Below are positions 9,043 to 17,325 of a DNA stretch of 43,842 nucleotides, piece by piece. The position numbers and the translations under genes are program-made. The notes under the pieces are model-generated. The model had not been told where the DNA came from. It searched no databases and was given only the letters and a program-made list of their open reading frames with translations. Numbering within the stretch: position 1 is the stretch's first letter; each line of letters starts with the position of its first letter. This DNA is from SIG589 sp964566175 (lineage in GTDB: Bacteria > Bacillota > Clostridia > Oscillospirales > Acutalibacteraceae). Where the stretch lies: positions 1 through 43,842 of the forward strand of contig CAZMHU010000017.1 in assembly GCA_964566175.1 (NCBI GenBank), written 5' to 3'.

Positions 9043-10194
9043 TTACTTTTCTTCGGCAGTAAACTCAACATACTTGCCGTTTTCGATAACAACAGCACTT
9101 GCGTTCTTGGTGGGAGCACCGCTCTTTGCCCAAGTCATTGTGCCGGTAGCACCCTTGAGTTCGATTTCGGTCATAGCAGCAATAAGTTTTGCACTGAGTT
9201 CCGAATCGTTAACATCGGTAATCTCTGCCTTTTCCATAGCAAGTTTTATAGCATAAACAGCATCGTACGCATCGGCAGCAAACTGATCCGGAACGGCACC
9301 GTATGCCTTCTTATACTTTGTAACGAAGTTTGTAACGACCTCATCTGTACTGTCAGCGAAGAAAGGAGTAATAAGTGTTACGCCCTCAATAGTCTTAATA
9401 TCGTCAACAATCGGAATAATACCGTCAAGACCGTCACAGCCGAGGAACTTAACAGAACTGTCAAGAACACCCTTAGACTGTGTGATTATGGCAGCGGCCT
9501 GTGTATAATAGATCGGAAGGAATACAAGGTCTGCACCCGCGGCCTTTGCCTTTGCAATCTGGTTTGAAAAGTCGGTGTTTGTGTCACTTGTAAATGACTC
9601 ATCGGCTACAATTTCAAAATTCTGCGACTTTGCGGTTTCAACGAAAGCGTTGTGCAAACCGGAAGAATAGTTATCCGAAGAATCGTAAATAATAGCAACC
9701 TTTGTGCCGAGTCCGTTCTCTGAAAGGAACTTTGCGGCATATTCGCCCTGATCGGGGTCACCGAAGCATACGCGGAAAGCATTGTCATACTTTATGCACT
9801 CATCAGCCGAAGCGGAAGGAGTGATAATAAAGAGTCCGTCCTTGCTTGCAACGTCGGCAAAAGATGCCTGTGCGCCGGAAGTAACGCATCCGATAGATGC
9901 TTTCATTCCCTTATCCATAAGGATACCGTAGTTTGTTGCGGCATCGGAAGGCTCGGCCTTATCGTCAACCATTTCAAGTTTCAACTTTATGCCGTTTACA
10001 CCGCCTGCTTCGTTGATTTCATCAACGGCGATGGTAGCACCGCGCTGTACCGAAGTACCGTATGCGGCATTATCACCCGTGAGCGGACCCGAACCGCCGA
10101 TAACGAGAGTCTTGCCGTCGTTTGAACCTGCACCGCAACCTGCACAAGCAAGCACCATACAAGCAACCATAAGAATTGCCAATAACTTTTTCAT
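9043..10194 (-). CDS. livK: Branched-chain amino acid ABC transporter substrate-binding lipoprotein
   Basis: Extracytoplasmic ligand-binding lipoprotein of 383 aa. It has a lysine-start signal peptide and a lipobox ending at Cys20 (ACAGC), so it should be lipid-anchored to the outer face of the membrane. The body is the type I periplasmic-binding fold: IGGSGPLTGDNAAYG at the start of the mature protein, RGATIAVDEINEAGGVNG, a TSGAQASFADV ligand-loop region, and AADAYDAVYAIKLA near the C-terminus. It is the first gene of the operon, with GGAGG upstream and a clear promoter. Ligand is probably a branched-chain or related amino acid. Confidence 0.95.
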   Translation of the reverse strand: MKKLLAILMVACMVLACAGCGAGSNDGKTLVIGGSGPLTGDNAAYGTSVQRGATIAVDEINEAGGVNGIKLKLEMVDDKAEPSDAATNYGILMDKGMKASIGCVTSGAQASFADVASKDGLFIITPSASADECIKYDNAFRVCFGDPDQGEYAAKFLSENGLGTKVAIIYDSSDNYSSGLHNAFVETAKSQNFEIVADESFTSDTNTDFSNQIAKAKAAGADLVFLPIYYTQAAAIITQSKGVLDSSVKFLGCDGLDGIIPIVDDIKTIEGVTLITPFFADSTDEVVTNFVTKYKKAYGAVPDQFAADAYDAVYAIKLAMEKAEITDVNDSELSAKLIAAMTEIELKGATGTMTWAKSGAPTKNASAVVIENGKYVEFTAEEK

Positions 10195-10232
10195 AAAATT
10201 TTCCTCCTGTAAAACTTTAATGATTTAAATCG

Positions 10233-10261
10233 ATTTTAAGGTTTTTATCGACTTTTGTCAA
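10233..10261 (-). promoter_or_regulatory. Sigma-A promoter of the liv operon
   Basis: On the minus strand TTGACA (10256-10261) and TAAAAT (10233-10238) are separated by 17 bases. It lies 39 bases upstream of the livK start. Confidence 0.8.
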
Positions 10262-10306
10262 TAGAAAATTCATAGAAATTTAAAATATATTATATAATCT
10301 TTTTAT

Positions 10307-10855
10307 TTAAAAAGCCGAAAGGCGTCGGGAAAGTTCCGCAACAGGCAGTCCCACAACGTTAAAATAGTCGCCGTTTATGCCTTTTACAAGCACGCACCCC
10401 CTGCCCTGAATACCATATGCACCCGCCTTATCAAACGGCTCACCCGTTTCGACATAACTCTTTATTTCTTCCTCTGTCAAGGAATAAAACGCGACCTCTG
10501 TTTCGACACTGAAACATTCCTCTTTTTCGCCGTCCGAAATACAACAGCCGGTAATAACCTTGTGCGTTTTTCCCGAAAGCGACAAAAGCATCGCCACGGC
10601 TTCTTCACTGTCTTTGGGCTTTCCGAGCATTCTACCATCCGAAATAACCGCCGTGTCTGCGGCGATTATTATGCCGTCGGTGCGGCTTTTTGCAACTTCT
10701 CTTGCTTTAAGACACGCCAAAAAACGCGGTCGTTCGCAAACAGGCATATCATCGGGACAAACCTCCTCGCAAAGCGGTACATCAACCGAAAAATCACTTG
10801 TGAGCAATCCCAAAAGTTCCTTTCGGCGTGGCGATGCCGATGCTAAGATATACAT
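10307..10855 (-). CDS. maf: Maf-family nucleoside triphosphate pyrophosphatase
   Basis: Cytoplasmic house-cleaning enzyme of 182 aa that hydrolyses non-canonical or excess nucleoside triphosphates such as dTTP/UTP to the monophosphate and pyrophosphate. The N-terminal ILASASPRRKELL motif is the family signature. IIAADTAVI near residue 65 holds catalytic acidic residues, and GKPKDSEEA, KAGAYGIQG and NVVGLPV complete the pattern. GGAGG is placed just upstream of the ATG at 10855. It stands alone, with livK downstream under a separate promoter, and diverges from the MATE gene. Confidence 0.95.
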   Translation of the reverse strand: MYILASASPRRKELLGLLTSDFSVDVPLCEEVCPDDMPVCERPRFLACLKAREVAKSRTDGIIIAADTAVISDGRMLGKPKDSEEAVAMLLSLSGKTHKVITGCCISDGEKEECFSVETEVAFYSLTEEEIKSYVETGEPFDKAGAYGIQGRGCVLVKGINGDYFNVVGLPVAELSRRLSAF

Positions 10856-10930
10856 AACATACCTCCGATTAAAATTTTCTCTTTCGTTTTATTTTACCAT
10901 ACATTTTCAAAAAAAGCCATAATTCGGGGG

Positions 10931-10959
10931 TTGAAAAAAGAAAAATTTTATAGTATCAT
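10931..10959 (+). promoter_or_regulatory. Promoter for the MATE leader
   Basis: TTGAAA (10931-10936) and TATCAT (10954-10959) with a 17-base spacer. Transcription would begin near 10962-10966, right at the 5' edge of the structured leader. An alternative -10, TATAGT at 10949, would start a few bases earlier. Confidence 0.55.
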
Positions 10960-11054
10960 TGACAGGCTGGCTCGGAGGGTCAAACATTCAAAAAGAAATG
11001 TTTAGTACCGGATAAGGCTACGGATTGAGATATCCGTTACCTTATCCTTTTTTT
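10960..11054 (+). ncRNA. Candidate guanidine-IV (mepA motif) riboswitch with terminator
   Basis: The leader of the MATE exporter gene contains TGAC/GTCA ends (10960-10963, 10979-10982) enclosing a G-rich loop (AGGCTGGCTCGGAGG). A second hairpin, AAACATT/AATGTTT at 10982-11003, follows, then AGTACCGG. The terminator stem is GGATAAGG (11010-11017) with CCTTATCC (11040-11047), plus inner CGGAT/ATCCG and seven Ts. The terminator's left arm begins inside the ACCGG segment, so ligand-dependent folding could compete with it. The gene context (MATE exporter), size and the order of two small hairpins then a terminator match my recollection of the mepA/guanidine-IV class. That match was not verified by covariance search. 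It could instead be another ligand-responsive leader. Confidence 0.6.
11010..11054 (+). terminator. Intrinsic terminator within the MATE leader
   Basis: An 8-bp outer stem and 5-bp inner stem are followed by TTTTTTT at 11048-11054. It sits 50 bases before the MATE start codon, so it can act only as a premature terminator for that gene. Confidence 0.85.
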
Positions 11055-11103
11055 GTTTTAGTGAACCCTTCGTCGCAAATCTCAAAAAACACAGAGGTGC
11101 AGA

Positions 11104-12435
11104 ATGAAAATTCAACTTTCGGATCATTTCGGTTACAGTCGGCTATTCAAATTTACCTTGCCATCGATAGTAATGATGATTTTCACATCGATTTACAGCA
11201 TTGTGGACGGCTTTTTCGTGTCAAACTTTGTCGGAAAAACGCCCTTTGCGGCAGTGAATTTTGTATACCCGCTGATTATGATGCTCGGTGCTGTCGGATT
11301 TATGTTCGGCTCGGGCGGCAGTGCGATTATCGCAAAAACCATGGGCGAAGGCGACCGCGAGAAAGCAAGCAGTCTTTTTTCGCTTTTCGTTTGGATTGCG
11401 GCAGGATGCGGCGTTGTGATATGCATTGCGGGTCTTTTCCTTATTCGCCCTGTTTGTTCCGCTCTCGGCGCAGAAGGCGAAATGCTTGACGGCTGTGTAA
11501 CATATGGAAATATTCTGCTTGTGTCATTGCCGTTTTTTATTCTCCAGTATGAGTTTCAAAGTTTCTTTATAGCGGCAGAAAAACCACACGTGGGACTTTA
11601 TGTTACATTAGCCTCCGGCGTTACCAATATGGTGCTCGACGGACTGTTTATAGCAGTATTTTCATTTGGTATTGCGGGCGCGGCGGTTGCCACAGCCATA
11701 AGCCAATTTGTCAGTGTCGCCTCCGCTGTAATCTATTTTGCAAGGCCCAACAAAAGTGCATTGCGACTCACAAAACCCAAGACCGACGGAAAATCCCTTT
11801 TAAAAGCTTGTACCAACGGCTCGTCCGAACTTATGAGCAATATATCGATGTCACTCGTCGGTATGCTTTATAATATCCAACTTATGAAATATGCGGGTGA
11901 GGACGGCGTTGCCGCATACGGTGTATTGATGTATGTAAATATGGTATTCCTTTCCGCATTTATCGGATACTCAACAGGTATTGCCCCTGTTGTCAGTTTC
12001 AATCTCGGCGCAAAGAACGAAACCGAACTTAAAAACCTGTTTAAGAAGAGTCTGCTTATCATAGTCGGTTTTTCGGTCGTTATGTTCGTTTTGGGTGAAG
12101 TATTGGCGAAACCGCTCTCGGCAATTTTCGTAAGTTATGATAAATCACTGCTCGATATGACGGTGCACGCTTTCGCAATATATTCTTTCTCTTTCCTGCT
12201 TTCGGGTATTGCGATTTTCGGTTCTGCATTCTTCACAGCACTGAACGACGGACTGACCTCTGCACTTATTTCGTTCTTGCGTACTTTGCTGTTCCAAGTT
12301 GCGGCGGTTTTGGTTCTGCCTCTTATATTCGACATCGACGGAATTTGGTATTCCATTATCGCCGCCGAAGCAATGGCTGTTATGGTAACTGTCATATTCT
12401 TTTTCATACACAGAAAGAAGTACAGATATTTTTAA
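11104..12435 (+). CDS. MATE-family multidrug or guanidinium-type exporter
   Basis: Twelve-helix cation-coupled exporter of 443 aa. The start region YSRLFKFTLPSIVMMIFTSIYSI and VDGFFVSNFVG is typical of clostridial MATE proteins of the MepA group, as are the repeated second half beginning near residue 240 and IGYSTGIAPVVSFNLGAKN, the duplicate of the first-half GSGGSAIIAKTMGEG region. The ATG at 11104 is preceded by AGAGGTG. It is the only gene after the terminator-bearing leader, which suggests that its expression is controlled by premature termination. If the leader is a guanidine sensor the cargo may be guanidinium or a related cation; otherwise substrate is unknown. Confidence 0.93.
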   Translation: MKIQLSDHFGYSRLFKFTLPSIVMMIFTSIYSIVDGFFVSNFVGKTPFAAVNFVYPLIMMLGAVGFMFGSGGSAIIAKTMGEGDREKASSLFSLFVWIAAGCGVVICIAGLFLIRPVCSALGAEGEMLDGCVTYGNILLVSLPFFILQYEFQSFFIAAEKPHVGLYVTLASGVTNMVLDGLFIAVFSFGIAGAAVATAISQFVSVASAVIYFARPNKSALRLTKPKTDGKSLLKACTNGSSELMSNISMSLVGMLYNIQLMKYAGEDGVAAYGVLMYVNMVFLSAFIGYSTGIAPVVSFNLGAKNETELKNLFKKSLLIIVGFSVVMFVLGEVLAKPLSAIFVSYDKSLLDMTVHAFAIYSFSFLLSGIAIFGSAFFTALNDGLTSALISFLRTLLFQVAAVLVLPLIFDIDGIWYSIIAAEAMAVMVTVIFFFIHRKKYRYF

Positions 12436-12460
12436 AAAACAAACGATTTAATAAAAAAGC

Positions 12461-12488
12461 AAGGTGGAGATTGCTCCCCTTATTTTTT
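12461..12488. terminator. Terminator between MATE gene and dinB
   Basis: AAGG and GGAG on the left pair with CTCC and CCTT on the right around a one-base bulge and an ATTG loop, followed by ATTTTTT on the plus strand. On the minus strand the stem is followed by TTGCTTTTTT, so it may serve both converging genes. Confidence 0.7.
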
Positions 12489-12491
12489 ATA

Positions 12492-13682
12492 CTACAGGTT
12501 CTTTTCCAAATATGCCGTTGTTCCGCGCTTTAGGCTGTCCGTTCCGTATTTATTGCGTATTGCAAAAATTTTGCTTTCGATATTTTCTTCTTTTTCATCA
12601 TCGTCAACGTTGTGAAAAATATCGGTCTGATATGCATTTTTACCGTTGCTCAGATTTATCGCCCTGAGTCCTACCGACCTGAGCGGAACGGAATAGCCGA
12701 AGTTTGTGTTTATAAGTTCCATACACTTTTTCGCCATTGCGATACTGCTCTGTGTCGACGGAGATATCGGTGCTTGAAATTCTTTCGTTGCGAGATCGGA
12801 AGTGCGAATATGTGCCTGAACCGTGTTACAGTAAAGCCCCTGCTTCCTCAGTGCTTCGGAAATCTCCTCCGACAGAGTGAGTATAACAGGCCAAACCTCC
12901 TCCGCCGATTTTAAATCGCATCGGTGTGTTGTTGTGCGACCGACACTTTTCGGAACAGCCTGTTCGGACTCAACAGGTGAGCAATCTTCCCCCGCCGCAT
13001 ATGTGTATATCATTTCGCCGAGTTTGCCGAGCCGATTTTTTAGAATGCTTTTATCCGACGCCGCAATATCGCCTATCGTGAAAATTCCGAGAGAGGAAAG
13101 TTGCTTCATCGTTGACTTGCCGACACCGAGCATAGTATCGGCGGGCAACCGCCAGACGAGTTCTTTGTAATTTTCGCGGCTTATTACCGTAACGGCGTCC
13201 GGTTTTTTCAAATCACTTCCGAGTTTTGCGAAAACCTTATTGAAACTCACACCGACCGATATCGTAAGTCCTGTTTCCGCCTTTACCCTCAAACGGAGTT
13301 TTTCGGCGATTTCCTCTCCTGTTCCGAAAAGCAGACGGCTTCCGGTAACGTCAAGCCAACACTCATCAATTCCGAAAGGTTCGACCCTATCGCTGTAGTC
13401 AAGATAAATCTCCCGCACCGCACGCGACAGTTCCGCATAGTGGCTGTAATTCGGCGGAACGATAACAAGTTCGGGACACTTTTTCTTTGCCTGCCAAACC
13501 GCCTCAGCCGTAATAATGCCGAACTTTTTCGCGAGTTCGTTCTTTGCAAGAACAATACCGTGGCGTTCTTCGGTACTGCCACAAACAGCCACAGGACAGT
13601 TTTTGATTGTCGGGTTATCGAGCACCGCAACCGATGCGAAAAAATTGTTAAGGTCGCAGTGAAGTATTGTTCTGTCCGTAAT
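12492..13682 (-). CDS. dinB: DNA polymerase IV (Y family), probable ATT start
   Basis: Translesion polymerase of 396 aa. The first standard start codon in frame is GTG at 13625, but starting there would remove the essential N-terminal motif. Reading upstream in the same frame gives TDRTILHCDLNNFFASVAVLD split by no stop, containing the metal-binding Asp of the HCDLNNFFASV motif. The only plausible initiator before it is ATT at 13680-13682, preceded by AGGGGG (minus strand, about 13687-13692); ATA and ACG are less likely, and the frame is closed by TGA at 13698-13700. The second catalytic block is FGIDECWLDVTG. Helix-hairpin-helix region GVGKSTMKQLSSLGI near residue 190 and a little-finger domain follow. 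A LexA box and promoter lie upstream. Confidence 0.88.
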   Translation of the reverse strand: MTDRTILHCDLNNFFASVAVLDNPTIKNCPVAVCGSTEERHGIVLAKNELAKKFGIITAEAVWQAKKKCPELVIVPPNYSHYAELSRAVREIYLDYSDRVEPFGIDECWLDVTGSRLLFGTGEEIAEKLRLRVKAETGLTISVGVSFNKVFAKLGSDLKKPDAVTVISRENYKELVWRLPADTMLGVGKSTMKQLSSLGIFTIGDIAASDKSILKNRLGKLGEMIYTYAAGEDCSPVESEQAVPKSVGRTTTHRCDLKSAEEVWPVILTLSEEISEALRKQGLYCNTVQAHIRTSDLATKEFQAPISPSTQSSIAMAKKCMELINTNFGYSVPLRSVGLRAINLSNGKNAYQTDIFHNVDDDEKEENIESKIFAIRNKYGTDSLKRGTTAYLEKNL

Positions 13683-13700
13683 GCCGCCCCCTATCTGTCA

Positions 13701-13712
13701 GAACAAATGTTC
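13701..13712. promoter_or_regulatory. SOS box (LexA operator) of dinB
   Basis: GAACAAATGTTC is a perfect GAAC-N4-GTTC palindrome, the core of the Gram-positive LexA/DinR site. It sits immediately downstream of the dinB promoter, at about +1 to +12, and 18 bases before the proposed ATT start, so bound LexA would block transcription until DNA damage. Confidence 0.85.
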
Positions 13713-13719
13713 TTTATTT

Positions 13720-13748
13720 AGCATATCACTTTTTTGCAATTTTGTAAA
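13720..13748 (-). promoter_or_regulatory. dinB promoter
   Basis: On the minus strand TTTACA (13743-13748) and TATGCT (13720-13725) have a 17-base spacer. The start point falls near 13713, next to the SOS box. Confidence 0.65.
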
Positions 13749-13758
13749 GCGGCAATTA

Positions 13759-13787
13759 TTGACTTTTTTAATTTTATGTGTGATACT
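13759..13787 (+). promoter_or_regulatory. Promoter of the FAD oxidoreductase pair
   Basis: TTGACT (13759-13764) and GATACT (13782-13787) with a 17-base spacer lie 24 bases before the start codon at 13811. The -10 match is moderate. Confidence 0.5.
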
Positions 13788-13810
13788 TGTTGTAACGGCG
13801 GTGATATTTA

Positions 13811-15052
13811 ATGATATATGATATATGTATAATAGGCGGCGGTGCCGCGGGAATGATGGCGGCGATAACGGCAAAACGCGTAAGCAGCCGTTTGAACGTT
13901 GTTGTTCTCGAACGTCTGCCCCGCGTCGGAAAAAAACTTTCCCTCACGGGAAACGGGCGGTGCAACATAACCAACCGCGCAGCACGGCAGAGCAATTACC
14001 ACGGTGAAGAACCGTCCTTTTGTTTGTCGGCATTCGAAACTTTCGGTATTTCGGAAACCGAAAGTTTTTTCAAAGAAATCGGTATTCCGATTATCTATGA
14101 AGGCGACAAAGGCTACCCCGCTTCCCTTCAGGCAACCAGCGTTACCGACGCGTTGCGGTTTTGTTGCGAAGAGTCGGGCGTTACTGTGCTTTGCGAACAA
14201 AAGGTTACCGATATTAAAAAATCGGGAAAAGATTTTACCGTTACGACAACCGACCGAACATTTCGCTCACACGCGCTTATTGCGGCGGCGGGTATGCTCT
14301 CGGGCGGGGAGAAAATGGGTTGTGACGGAAATGTTTACGGTATTCTAAAAAAACTCGGTATTAAAACCGTAAAACCGAAACCCGCCATCGTCCAACTCAA
14401 AACCGATACCGAGTTCGTCCGCCAACTTAAAGGAATAAAGGTTAACGCAGATATTACACTGCTATCGAAAGGCAGAGAAAAACGTCGGGAATACGGCGAA
14501 GTTCTGTTTTGCGATTACGGAATTTCCGGCCCGCCTGTTTTACAACTCTCGGGCGATGCCGAAGAAACCGACACACTGAAACTAGACCTTATTCCCGCTG
14601 TAAACCGTAATACTCTCCTAAACGATTTAACAAAAAGACAACAAAACCTCAAGCACCGCAAAAACGACGAATTTTTATCGGGTATGTTGCAAAAGCGACT
14701 CGGTCAGGTTGTTTTAAAGCGTTCCGGAATATTACTCTCGGAGAGCGTAAACACGCTGTCATACGGTGATATATGCAAAATATGCGACAACATAAAGCAT
14801 TTTATGCTCACCGTCACGGGCAATAACGGATTTGTAAATTCACAGGTTACAAAAGGTGGTCTGTCCTGTAAAGAATTTGACAGTAAAACCCTTATGTGTA
14901 AAAAAGCAGTCGGACTCTTTGCCGCAGGCGAACTGCTTGATATTGACGGTGACTGCGGCGGATACAATCTTCAGTGGGCGTGGTCAAGCGGATATCAAGC
15001 CGCCGAGAGCGCCGCAGAATATGTTATGAGGAACTTCAATGCTGATACTTAA
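13811..15052 (+). CDS. HI0933/YhiN-family FAD-dependent oxidoreductase
   Basis: Flavoprotein of 413 aa. The N-terminal dinucleotide-binding motif is CIIGGGAAGMMAA, followed by the family-specific RVGKKLSLTGNGRCNITN. Near the C-terminus is AAGELLDIDGDCGGYNLQWAWSSGY, in which GGYNLQWAWSSG is diagnostic of the HI0933-like/BaiN group. The physiological substrate of most members is unknown; one branch is linked to bile-acid reduction, but nothing here shows that. The gene overlaps the next FAD-dependent gene by 14 bases, so both are translationally coupled and probably work together or on related substrates. Confidence 0.9.
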   Translation: MIYDICIIGGGAAGMMAAITAKRVSSRLNVVVLERLPRVGKKLSLTGNGRCNITNRAARQSNYHGEEPSFCLSAFETFGISETESFFKEIGIPIIYEGDKGYPASLQATSVTDALRFCCEESGVTVLCEQKVTDIKKSGKDFTVTTTDRTFRSHALIAAAGMLSGGEKMGCDGNVYGILKKLGIKTVKPKPAIVQLKTDTEFVRQLKGIKVNADITLLSKGREKRREYGEVLFCDYGISGPPVLQLSGDAEETDTLKLDLIPAVNRNTLLNDLTKRQQNLKHRKNDEFLSGMLQKRLGQVVLKRSGILLSESVNTLSYGDICKICDNIKHFMLTVTGNNGFVNSQVTKGGLSCKEFDSKTLMCKKAVGLFAAGELLDIDGDCGGYNLQWAWSSGYQAAESAAEYVMRNFNADT

Positions 15053-16631
15053 TAATATCTTTTTGCCGCTTGATTTCGGAGAGCACGAACTTCACTATGA
15101 AGCCGCAAGGCAACTTAAAACCGATGAAAGCCAAATACGCTCGGTTTCGCTTTATCGCCGCTCGGTCGACGCAAGAAGAAAGGACAACATACGTTTTTGC
15201 TGTTCACTGCTCGTATCACTCCGCAAAAACGAAGAGCGTGCTTTAAAGCACTGTAAAAACGCATCGGTTTTCAAAGCGGAAAAATATACCCCGCCTGTAT
15301 GCTCTGCTCCGAAAAAACGTCCGCTTGTTGTCGGTTTCGGCCCTGCGGGAATGTTTGCCGCACTGACACTTGCAAGAGCGGGTGCAAAACCGATTGTAAT
15401 AGAACGCGGCGAACCGGTTGATAAACGCACCGAAACCGTTGAAAACTTTATGAACGGAAAGGCGCTTGACCCCGACTCAAACGTACAATTCGGCGAGGGT
15501 GGTGCGGGAACGTTTTCCGACGGAAAACTCAACACCGGCATAAAAAACATTCGGTGTCGTGCCGTGCTTAAAGATTTTGTAAAATTCGGAGCGGACGAAA
15601 AAATTCTCGTTGATGCGAAACCGCATATCGGAACGGATAAACTTATAAATATTGTAAAGAACATACGAAAGGAAATTATCTCCCTCGGCGGAGAGGTGAT
15701 TTTTTCCTGTCGACTTGAACAGCTTATAACAAAAGACGGTTCGGTCTGCGGTGCGGAAGTTTCTCTTTCCGGCGAGCGCAAAACACTAGATTGTGACAGT
15801 GTTGTTTTGGCTCTCGGTCACTCGGCACGCGACACGATAGAGCGTCTGGTGTTGGACGGCGTAAAGGCAGAACGCAAACCTTTTTCGGTCGGCGCTAGAA
15901 TAGAACATCTGCGAGCGGACATCGACAGAGCGCTTTACGGCGATTTTGCGAATTGCGGTGCTTTGGGTGCGGCGGATTACAAACTCGCCGTTCATCTTGA
16001 AAACGAACGCGGCGTATACACTTTTTGTATGTGCCCCGGCGGCGAGGTTATAAACGCATCGAGCGAAGAGAACGCAACCGCCGTAAACGGTATGAGCCTA
16101 TCGGAACGAAACGGAATAAACTCCAACAGTGCTCTGCTCGTCGACGTAAAGCCCGAAGATTTAGAGGGCGATGACGTCTTAGCGGGTATGTATCTTCAAC
16201 GAAAAATCGAAAAAGCGGCATACGCGGTAGGTGGCGGAAAAGTTCCGGTACAGACAGTCGGTTCGCTCTTTGGCAGAGAAAACCGCCTTGGCAAAATTAT
16301 TCCGAGTGTTAAACCCGATTATGTTTTATCGGATCTTGATAAAGTATTTCCGTCATTTGTAAAAGAAAGCCTTATGCAGGGTATTCGCACATTCGGCAAG
16401 AAAATTTCGGGGTTTGACTGTGATGACGCAATTCTCACCTTCCCGGAAACACGCTCGTCTTCTCCTGTGCGTTTCCTTCGCAACGAACAGGGCGAAAGCG
16501 AAAACCTTTGCGGACTGTTCCCCTGCGGTGAGGGCGCGGGATATGCGGGCGGAATAATGTCCGCCGCCGTTGACGGTATAAAAACCGCCGAACACATAAT
16601 AGAAAAAATCAATTCCGAAAAAACACATTAA
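15039..16631 (+). CDS. FAD-dependent dehydrogenase (COG2509-type)
   Basis: Flavoprotein of 530 aa. After an N-terminal 90-residue domain comes a nucleotide-binding motif VVGFGPAGMFAALTLARAG, then VIERGEPVDKR and the conserved NVQFGEGGAGTFSDGKLNTG. The C-terminal part has FPCGEGAGYAGGIMSAAVDG, the usual second FAD-contacting region. Many genomes annotate the family only as NAD(P)/FAD-dependent oxidoreductase. The ATG lies within the end of the previous gene, with GAGGA about 7 bases upstream. Its stop at 16631 overlaps by 23 bases the end of the converging gene at 16609. Confidence 0.9.
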   Translation: MLILNNIFLPLDFGEHELHYEAARQLKTDESQIRSVSLYRRSVDARRKDNIRFCCSLLVSLRKNEERALKHCKNASVFKAEKYTPPVCSAPKKRPLVVGFGPAGMFAALTLARAGAKPIVIERGEPVDKRTETVENFMNGKALDPDSNVQFGEGGAGTFSDGKLNTGIKNIRCRAVLKDFVKFGADEKILVDAKPHIGTDKLINIVKNIRKEIISLGGEVIFSCRLEQLITKDGSVCGAEVSLSGERKTLDCDSVVLALGHSARDTIERLVLDGVKAERKPFSVGARIEHLRADIDRALYGDFANCGALGAADYKLAVHLENERGVYTFCMCPGGEVINASSEENATAVNGMSLSERNGINSNSALLVDVKPEDLEGDDVLAGMYLQRKIEKAAYAVGGGKVPVQTVGSLFGRENRLGKIIPSVKPDYVLSDLDKVFPSFVKESLMQGIRTFGKKISGFDCDDAILTFPETRSSSPVRFLRNEQGESENLCGLFPCGEGAGYAGGIMSAAVDGIKTAEHIIEKINSEKTH

Positions 16632-17184
16632 AAGCCAAACAGGGGTTTGAAAGCGTTTCCGCCTCGCTTTTTATGTTTACACTTCTGCGGTTTGTTTTCT
16701 CGGTCGGAAGAAAAACCGCATACCTGTTTCCTTCTCTCAAAACAACGCCGCCCGCAAGGGCGGCTGTTTTTATAAAATCAAAATTTTCAATATCGCCGCA
16801 TAAAGTAAACAAAGCAGTATTTTCCGTCAGTGAAAAGTCGAGTCGCAACCGACCGCCCACGGCCGCCGAACTTGCCATAAGACTCACAAGAATTTCGTAA
16901 AAGCGGATATTGATAAGCCTTATCTCACCCTTTTTCATCTCGGTGAAAAGTTTAATACCCCGTCCCGCGCAAAGCACAAATGCCGTACCGAAAAGCGCAT
17001 CTGTGAGTTTCGACAAATCCGAAGGCACGGTGAGCATATCGCTCAGCGCCGCCGCTTCGTAAAGATAAAGTTTTTTCATGCTTTCTCTGTTTTTCTCGGT
17101 TATGCCGTCTCTGCTCACCCGCTTTTGCAAAAGGCGCCTGAGTGCGGCGGTTTTTCTTGCTGTTTTTCGAAGGGTGTGTTCCAT
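16609..17184 (-). CDS. Unrecognised 191-aa protein, possibly a degenerate histidine-kinase-like ATPase
   Basis: I do not recognise a family with confidence. The gene is supported by AAGGAGA (17189-17195) upstream of its ATG and by an open frame not explained by the converging gene. The N-terminal 50 residues are basic and helical (LRKTARKTAALRRLLQKR). The rest, RFYEILVSLMASSAAVGGRLRLDF, DIENFDFIKTAALAGGVVL and a closing YAVFLPT, has the order of a HATPase domain: an N-box-like helix, a G-rich turn and a final LP. It lacks clear Asn, GxG and ATP-lid residues. It may be a small phosphotransfer or sensor-like protein. It diverges from gap. Confidence 0.6.
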   Translation of the reverse strand: MEHTLRKTARKTAALRRLLQKRVSRDGITEKNRESMKKLYLYEAAALSDMLTVPSDLSKLTDALFGTAFVLCAGRGIKLFTEMKKGEIRLINIRFYEILVSLMASSAAVGGRLRLDFSLTENTALFTLCGDIENFDFIKTAALAGGVVLREGNRYAVFLPTEKTNRRSVNIKSEAETLSNPCLAFNVFFRN

Positions 17185-17264
17185 AAAATCTCCTTAAAAA
17201 AGGCTCATATTTTAGTAAATAACAAATAAATTATCATCTTTTGTTAAAAAATTGACAAAATGAC

Positions 17265-17293
17265 TTGAAAAATAATAAGTTTTAAGTTAAAAT
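17265..17293 (+). promoter_or_regulatory. gap promoter
   Basis: TTGAAA (17265-17270) and TAAAAT (17288-17293) are 17 bases apart, 32 bases before the gap ATG. An additional TTGACA at 17252-17257 has no well-spaced -10. Confidence 0.7.
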
Positions 17294-17325
17294 GTATTTG
17301 TAAAAATTTTAGGAGGTAATTTCCA

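Noticed and set aside
13289..13630. A possible frameshift or truncation in dinB, suggested by the missing N-terminal motif in the ATG/GTG frame
   Set aside because: The missing motif is found upstream in the same frame, so no frameshift is needed; only the start codon is unusual.
17252..17257. TTGACA as the -35 box of gap
   Set aside because: No good -10 lies 16-18 bases downstream, while TTGAAA at 17265 and TAAAAT at 17288 are spaced exactly 17.
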